From NCBI GenBank assembly GCA_963805925.1, contig CAWDWB010000009.1, positions 652,219 to 716,218 on the forward strand: DNA of 64,000 bases, written 5' to 3'. A program made the position numbers and the translations under genes. Below the pieces are notes generated by a model. It was not told the DNA's origin and did not search any database. It saw nothing but the letters and a program-made list of their open reading frames with translations. Source of the stretch: CAMPKL01 sp963805925. Lineage in GTDB: Bacteria > Acidobacteriota > Terriglobia > Bryobacterales > UBA6623. This document shows, piece by piece, positions 60,063 to 64,000 of this stretch (the first letter of the stretch is position 1; every line of letters begins with the position of its first letter).

Positions 60063-61453
60063 GTGCCGAGCCTATTGCTGAGAGTCCTGCGCGGCGAAGC
60101 CCGTCTGAGCCCTGGCGCCGCCCGTTGGACGATGCTCGCCTCCGGCGCCGCCATCCTGATCGGGCTCTTCGTCCTACGCGCTCTCGCCGACTGGCAAGAG
60201 AACGTCGTCGAATACGTCAGTCTCTACTTCGCTCTCTCCGTATTCTATCTAGTCGCCGTGTGGGTCACGCTGCGACGAAAAACGCGTCTCGCCGCTCACC
60301 CCTCGAACTCTGTGGCTCGTCTTGGTGTTGGGTCTGGCCTTTCGCGTGGTGCTGCTGCCGGTTTTTCCGAACTTGTCCGAAGACCCGCTGCGCTACCGCT
60401 GGCAAGGAATGCTGCAAGTCGCCGGCGGCAACCCCTACCTGGACGTCCCCGAAGACCCCCAGTGGAAGGCCCTGCAAGACGAGACTTGGGACCAGGTCAC
60501 ACGCAAGGATCTGCCCAGCGTTTACGGCCCTCTGTATGAGTTGCTGCACAACGGGTGGCAGCGAGTCGCGGCAGGCGTCTGGCCCGGCGACGGCTACGCG
60601 CAGGCTTGGTCTTACAAGCTGCCCTACGTCTTCTTTGAACTGCTAACGGCGCTGGCGCTGCTCTATCTGCTCGACGCCTATGACCTGCCTCGGCAGCGAG
60701 CTCTGGTCTGGTGGTGGTCGCCGTTGGTACTGACCGAGTATTGGGGACAGGGCCACAACGACCCGCTGGCCATTCTATTTGTGGTGATTGCCTTTGCCGC
60801 CGCCGCGCGAAAACGCTGGCCGCTGGCCTTTGCCGCGCTGACGTTGGCGACGGCAGCGAAGTTCTGGCCCGCGATTCTGTTCCCTTTTCTGCTGGTGGAA
60901 GCGCGATCGTGAAGGCTGGGACTCCGCTGGAAGCCAGCGCTCGTTGCCATCCCCGTCGCCCTGGCCGTCAGCCTGCCCTACCTGCGCGACATCTCCAACG
61001 TCACCGACATGCTGCAAGGCTTCGTCGGCGGCTGGCGCAACAACGACAGCCTCTACGGCCTGATCTACGAAAACTTCGCCAACTACGACTTCGACCGCGG
61101 GACCAAGATCGTCACCTACCTGCTCGCCGCAGGCCTGCTCGCGTATCTGGTCGCTCCGCTGGGAACGCTCCCAAGCCGCCCTAGCCGCCATCGCGTTGCT
61201 GCTGTTCCTCTCCGCCAACTGCTTCCCCTGGTATCTGGGCTGGTTCATCCCACTGCTTGCCTTGTGGCCCAACACCTCCCTGCTCCTCTGGACCGCCCTC
61301 GTCCCCCTCGCCTACAACATTCTCATCCCCTATGGCGTCCTCGGCGAATGGCAAGAGCTAGCGGGGTTCCGTGCGTTGGAATACTGGCCCGTGTTCGGGT
61401 TGTTGGCCGTTTCCGTTGCGGTCAAACCCCGCCGAACATTTGCCGCGCGCTAG
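60063..61453 (+). pseudogene. GT87/DUF2029-like polyprenol-phosphate mannosyltransferase, broken
   Basis: Coherent membrane-protein sequence runs through three segments: frame 0 from a GTG at 60063 to about 60290, frame +1 from there to about 61160, and a further +1 frame to a TAG at 61453. An in-frame TGA at 60910-60912 also interrupts the second segment (EARS-stop-RLGLRWKPALVA). The pieces read as one protein of about 460 residues with ~10 helices. Its family features are LPVFPNLSEDPLRYRWQG (luminal acidic loop), NPYLDVPED, YGPLYELLHNGW, GQGHNDPLAILFVV and ANCFPWYLGWFIPL, typical of GT-C transferases. Three defects suggest pseudogenisation or poor assembly. Confidence 0.65.
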
Positions 61454-61480
61454 TCGCCGCACGAACCGAAAGAACAGAGC

Positions 61481-61498
61481 CGCAGGCGTGAGCCTGCG
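61481..61498. repeat. Short hairpin with GTGA tetraloop
   Basis: CGCAGGC-GTGA-GCCTGCG, a perfect 7-bp stem with a GNRA-type loop, 28 bp after the broken transferase ends. No T-run. It could be a REP-like unit or a weak terminator. Confidence 0.35.
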
Positions 61499-61572
61499 TC
61501 TAGACGCGGCCTGACGGACACGGCTCGGTTGGGCCGCCGCAATCGCCTTTGAGGGTCCGCCAGGCAGCAAAC

Positions 61573-61578
61573 TACAAT
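61573..61578 (+). promoter_or_regulatory. Candidate -10 box (TACAAT) of the PEBP gene
   Basis: TACAAT 25 bp before the ATG at 61603, matching the boxes ahead of qor and the AT-hook gene. No clear -35 lies upstream. Confidence 0.35.
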
Positions 61579-61602
61579 GTGCCTCAAGCTCTGCGCTAGG
61601 AT

Positions 61603-62184
61603 ATGCGCATGCGACTTCTCTTTGTTTCGGCAAGCATCCTATTCGCGGCTTCCCTGCTGTCTGCTCAAGGCAGGCCCGCGCCCATGACTTTGACTATTGC
61701 GGGCTTCCCGGATGGCGGCCACATCCCCGTCAAGTACAGCCAGGCCGCTGAGGGCGCCGCCCCCGGCGAAGGCACGTCGCCGGCCATGAGTTGGGCCAAC
61801 GTCCCCGCGGGTACGCAGAGTTTCTTCCTCAACATGCGCGACATGGACGTCGCCCGCAACAAGGGCACCGAAGACCAAGCGCACTGGGTGTTTTGGAATA
61901 TCCCGGCCAGCGCGACCGGCCTGCCCGAAGGCGTCCCCAAGGGATCGCAGTTGCCGGACGGCAGCTATCAGATCAGCGCCACCGGTCCCGTCTATCGCGG
62001 CCCCGGCGCCGGCGCTAACGGCCCCTACCATCACTACATGTTTGAGCTCTACGCGCTCGATACCAAGCTCGACGTCAAGCCCTCCGACGACGCTTTCGAG
62101 ACGCGCGCACGAGTGATGGAAGCGGTTCAAGGTCACGTGCTCGGCAAAGCGGTCTACGGCGGCTTATTCCGGCGCCCGCAATAG
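61603..62184 (+). CDS. Secreted YbhB/YbcL-like PEBP family protein
   Basis: A 193-residue protein. The signal peptide (MRMRLLFVSASILFAASLLS, cleaved near AQG) is followed by a phosphatidylethanolamine-binding-protein fold: PAMSWANVPAGTQSFFLNMRDMD, with the ligand-site Asp and Pro residues typical of PEBP, then HWVFWNIPA and GPYHHYMFELYALDTKLD. The bacterial YbhB/YbcL group lacks a known substrate but forms a ligand pocket that may bind phosphorylated compounds. The start could also be the ATG at 61609. Monocistronic, converging with the next gene at a 12-bp gap. Confidence 0.85.
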   Translation: MRMRLLFVSASILFAASLLSAQGRPAPMTLTIAGFPDGGHIPVKYSQAAEGAAPGEGTSPAMSWANVPAGTQSFFLNMRDMDVARNKGTEDQAHWVFWNIPASATGLPEGVPKGSQLPDGSYQISATGPVYRGPGAGANGPYHHYMFELYALDTKLDVKPSDDAFETRARVMEAVQGHVLGKAVYGGLFRRPQ

Positions 62185-62196
62185 CGCTGTCCGCAA

Positions 62197-62727
62197 CTAC
62201 TCAAGTCCTTCGGCGACGAACACCGTCATCGTCTTCGTGTCAGCTGCGTGACCGAAGCCATAGCCAAGCGCAACTCCAGCGCCGGCGATACCGGCTAGGA
62301 CGCCTGCAACATTTCCCGGGATATTGCCGCCCTCGTTGTTGACAATGCCCGCGACCAACAGCGTGGGGAAAGCGCCGATCGCGCCGCCCGCCACGGCGCC
62401 GAGCTTACGTCCGCGGCTCCCGTTGCGATACGTGTAGCTGAAGACCTTGACTTGCCCCTTGGGCAGAACAATCTCGCCCTTGGGATAGACGACGGGCTTA
62501 GAAGTTGTCTTGACCTGGAAGCGAAGTTCGTTCTCGGAGACGTCGAGCACGCGGCCCCGAAGCGCGGTTCCGTCCAACAATACGGTGTTCACGACGCGGC
62601 CGTCGAGCCCCTGAGCGAGTCCCAGCCAAGGGACCTCCATCTTCGTCTGGGCGCGGGCGGCAGGGCTGAGCAAAGCGGCTGACAAAAGGGCGGCGGCAAC
62701 GGCCGTGGTGAATTTGGGCGATTTCAT
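62197..62727 (-). CDS. Secreted hypothetical protein with Sm-like and glycine-zipper regions
   Basis: A 176-residue protein with a signal peptide (MKSPKFTTAVAAALLSAALL, cleaved after ARA). The mature N-terminal half has GTALRGRVLDVSENELRFQV, a strand pattern that resembles Sm-like or YrzF-like barrels. The C-terminal half is rich in Gly and Ala, with GAVAGGAIGAFPTLLVAGIV and AGIAGAGVALGYGFGHA. These are glycine-zipper-like helices that may insert in the membrane. No specific family is recognised. It may be an envelope-associated protein. Preceded by a 160-bp gap to the divergent CDP-alcohol transferase. Confidence 0.6.
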   Translation of the reverse strand: MKSPKFTTAVAAALLSAALLSPAARAQTKMEVPWLGLAQGLDGRVVNTVLLDGTALRGRVLDVSENELRFQVKTTSKPVVYPKGEIVLPKGQVKVFSYTYRNGSRGRKLGAVAGGAIGAFPTLLVAGIVNNEGGNIPGNVAGVLAGIAGAGVALGYGFGHAADTKTMTVFVAEGLE

Positions 62728-62887
62728 TTCTGGTGACTCCGTGTGTAGGTGAGGACCTCAACTCTCGTCCTCTAACTACACCTGTGCAAGCCGCGTCCCA
62801 ATTGGCTCACGCGCCGCAATAATAACTGCGCCTTCCGTGAGCCATTCTTCTTCCGCTTCTCGCAGGACTCAATAGGAGACCTGCGAC

Positions 62888-63564
62888 ATGACCCAACGCC
62901 CTAACGCGAAGCACGTTCGCGAGCACGCCAGCGTACTGATGCAATCCGAGAAGCGGCTGCTTATCTGGATCGCCGAACGCCTGCCCGCCCGCGTCACGCC
63001 CGACCACCTAAGCCTGCTGGGATTGCTGGCCATGTTGCTGGCGGGGCTCGCCTTTTGGATCTCGCAATGGGAACCTCCCGCCCTGCTGATCGTCGTCGCA
63101 GCTCTGGCCTTGAACTGGTTCGGCGACAGCCTCGACGGCACGCTCGCCCGCGTCCGAAACCGCCAACGGCCGCGCTACGGCTTCTATGTCGACCACGTCA
63201 TCGACGTCGCTGGGACATTCTTTCTGCTGGGCGGCCTGGCCGCCTCAAGCTACATGACGCCCATCATCGCTCTCGGCGTGCTGGTCGCCTATTTGATGGT
63301 TAGCGCCGAGTCCTTTCTCGCTGCGCACACCGTCGGCGTATTCCGGATGGCGCACGTCGGCATTGGACCAACTGAGTTGCGCATTCTGCTGGCTGCGGGG
63401 ACGATCTCTTGCTCTTCAAGACAACCGTGCCGCTGGGCGGGTTGGGACGCTTTCTGCTATTCGACGTCGGCGGCGTCTGCGCCATCGCCGCCTTGGCGGT
63501 AACCTTCATCGTCTCTGCCGTGCGCAACACGATCGTCCTGTACCGCGAGGAGACGATCCTCTAA
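62888..63564 (+). CDS. CDP-alcohol phosphatidyltransferase, frameshifted near its C-terminus
   Basis: A membrane enzyme that would transfer a phosphatidyl or phospho-alcohol head group from CDP. The complete CDP-OH motif is present: D80-x-x-D83-G84-x-x-A87-R88, nine residues, G98-x3-D102-x3-D106. Hydrophobic helices flank it. The first frame runs to a stop at 63502, but after residue ~173 it becomes Ser/Cys-rich. The genuine end lies in another frame: LLFKTTVPLGGLGRFLLFDV, then AVRNTIVLYREETIL and TAA at 63562-63564. One missing base near 63400-63410 (GCGGGGACG) explains it. A Shine-Dalgarno AGGAGA at 62874-62879 supports the ATG at 62888. Confidence 0.7.
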
Positions 63565-63966
63565 GTGACCGTCCGGCGTACGCCCTTCCGACGTTGGCTG
63601 GCCTTCAACTTTGTAGGCGCGGGCGGTATCGCTGTGCAGCTGGTATCGCTGGCCGCGCTCACCGCTTCGGGCATGCACTACTTGCTTGCCACGGCGATCG
63701 CCGTCGAGGGCGCGGTGTTGAACAACTTCGCCTGGCACGAGCGCTGGACGTGGGTCGACCGCACCGGCAGCAGTGCGAAGCGGACGCTCTCACGACTGCT
63801 GCGCTTCAACCTGTCCGTAGGCTTGATCTCCATCGTCCAGAACCTGGTGTTCATGAAGATTCTGGTGGGGTCTTTTGGCATCCCGTACCTGGCCGCGAAT
63901 CTGGTCTCGATCACCTTGTGTTCCGTGCTGAACTTCTTCGTCAGCGACCGTTTGGTCTTCCGTTAG
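63565..63966 (+). CDS. GtrA-family membrane protein
   Basis: A 133-residue protein with four membrane helices, starting at a GTG that follows the CDP-alcohol transferase stop without any gap. Family signature: RWLAFNFVGAGGIAVQL at the start, VLNNFAWHERWTW in the loop (N-F-x-W-x-x-x-x-W), and LRFNLSVGLISIVQN and NFFVSDRLVFR at the end. GtrA proteins move lipid-linked sugars, such as undecaprenyl-phosphate-glucose, across the membrane for O-antigen or teichoic-acid glycosylation. Co-occurrence with a GT2, a broken GT87 and a CDP-alcohol transferase points to envelope glycan or glycolipid synthesis. Confidence 0.85.
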   Translation: MTVRRTPFRRWLAFNFVGAGGIAVQLVSLAALTASGMHYLLATAIAVEGAVLNNFAWHERWTWVDRTGSSAKRTLSRLLRFNLSVGLISIVQNLVFMKILVGSFGIPYLAANLVSITLCSVLNFFVSDRLVFR

Positions 63967-64000
63967 CCCCACAAGAGCCGAACTGCTAGGCGCGGGCCCA

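Noticed and set aside
1..64000. CRISPR arrays, rRNA, phage integrases and intact insertion sequences
   Set aside because: No regularly spaced repeats, conserved rRNA segments, transposase or integrase motifs were found on either strand by reading.

Overview
The window is a GC-rich, gene-dense bacterial chromosome segment of about 55 genes on both strands. The gene content points to an Acidobacteriota genome, probably from the Solibacter/Bryobacter side of the phylum: a Ser/Thr kinase fused to a TolB-like propeller, a PEP-CTERM protein, a PQQ alcohol dehydrogenase with a dihaem cytochrome, a DUF4159 protein, AT-hook and GtrA proteins, and several esterase/propeller proteins. This placement is inference from gene content. 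No 16S rRNA, tRNA, CRISPR array, phage or intact insertion sequence was seen.

Layout. 0-5 kb: a TonB-like energy transducer, a membrane-anchored coiled-coil protein and a flippase-like (LPG synthase TM domain) protein. 4.7-8.1 kb: a translationally coupled cytochrome c/PQQ alcohol dehydrogenase pair, divergent from a quinone oxidoreductase. 8.1-14 kb: a minus-strand run of Wza-like exporter, Wzc-like tyrosine autokinase, a truncated CapD-type module, an esterase-propeller fusion and a cupin. 14-20 kb: two sugar/aldehyde oxidoreductases, an AT-hook protein, a DUF4159 protein, a HupE-like membrane protein and a frameshifted large gene of unknown function. 20-26 kb: mutY, clpP-tig, a SprT-like protease, and a cbiM-nikL-cbiQ metal-uptake operon without its ATPase. 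26-36 kb: a 1,354-residue CHASE/PAS/GGDEF/EAL protein, RidA, a fused TRAP permease with a phosphoesterase, a HEAT-cyclophilin fusion and a PEP-CTERM protein.

36.3-41.6 kb holds the most distinctive locus. It is a tight five-gene plus-strand operon: class III aminotransferase, secreted helical-repeat protein, type III polyketide synthase, FAD-dependent oxidoreductase and secreted YceI lipid-binding protein. Degenerate gene tails lie on both sides of it. They are a PPK2 relic plus a cyclophilin-tail relic upstream, and a second cyclophilin-tail relic immediately downstream. Intact relatives of both genes lie outside the operon in the same window. I infer that the operon makes and carries an amphiphilic polyketide lipid, and that the locus has been rearranged.

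41.6-64 kb: a GH51 arabinofuranosidase, a PPK2 kinase, a glycosyltransferase, a BNR-propeller protein, a membrane FkbM methyltransferase, grpE-dnaJ with a long leader hairpin, a DedA protein, an ABC-2 exporter pair, trmO, the Ser/Thr kinase, a 2'-5' RNA ligase-like protein, and an envelope-glycan set. That set comprises a GT2 synthase, a broken GT87-like transferase, a frameshifted CDP-alcohol phosphatidyltransferase and GtrA. The indels at 19.53, 60.29, 61.16 and 63.40 kb and the stop at 60.91 kb may be assembly errors or real decay. Raw reads would decide.
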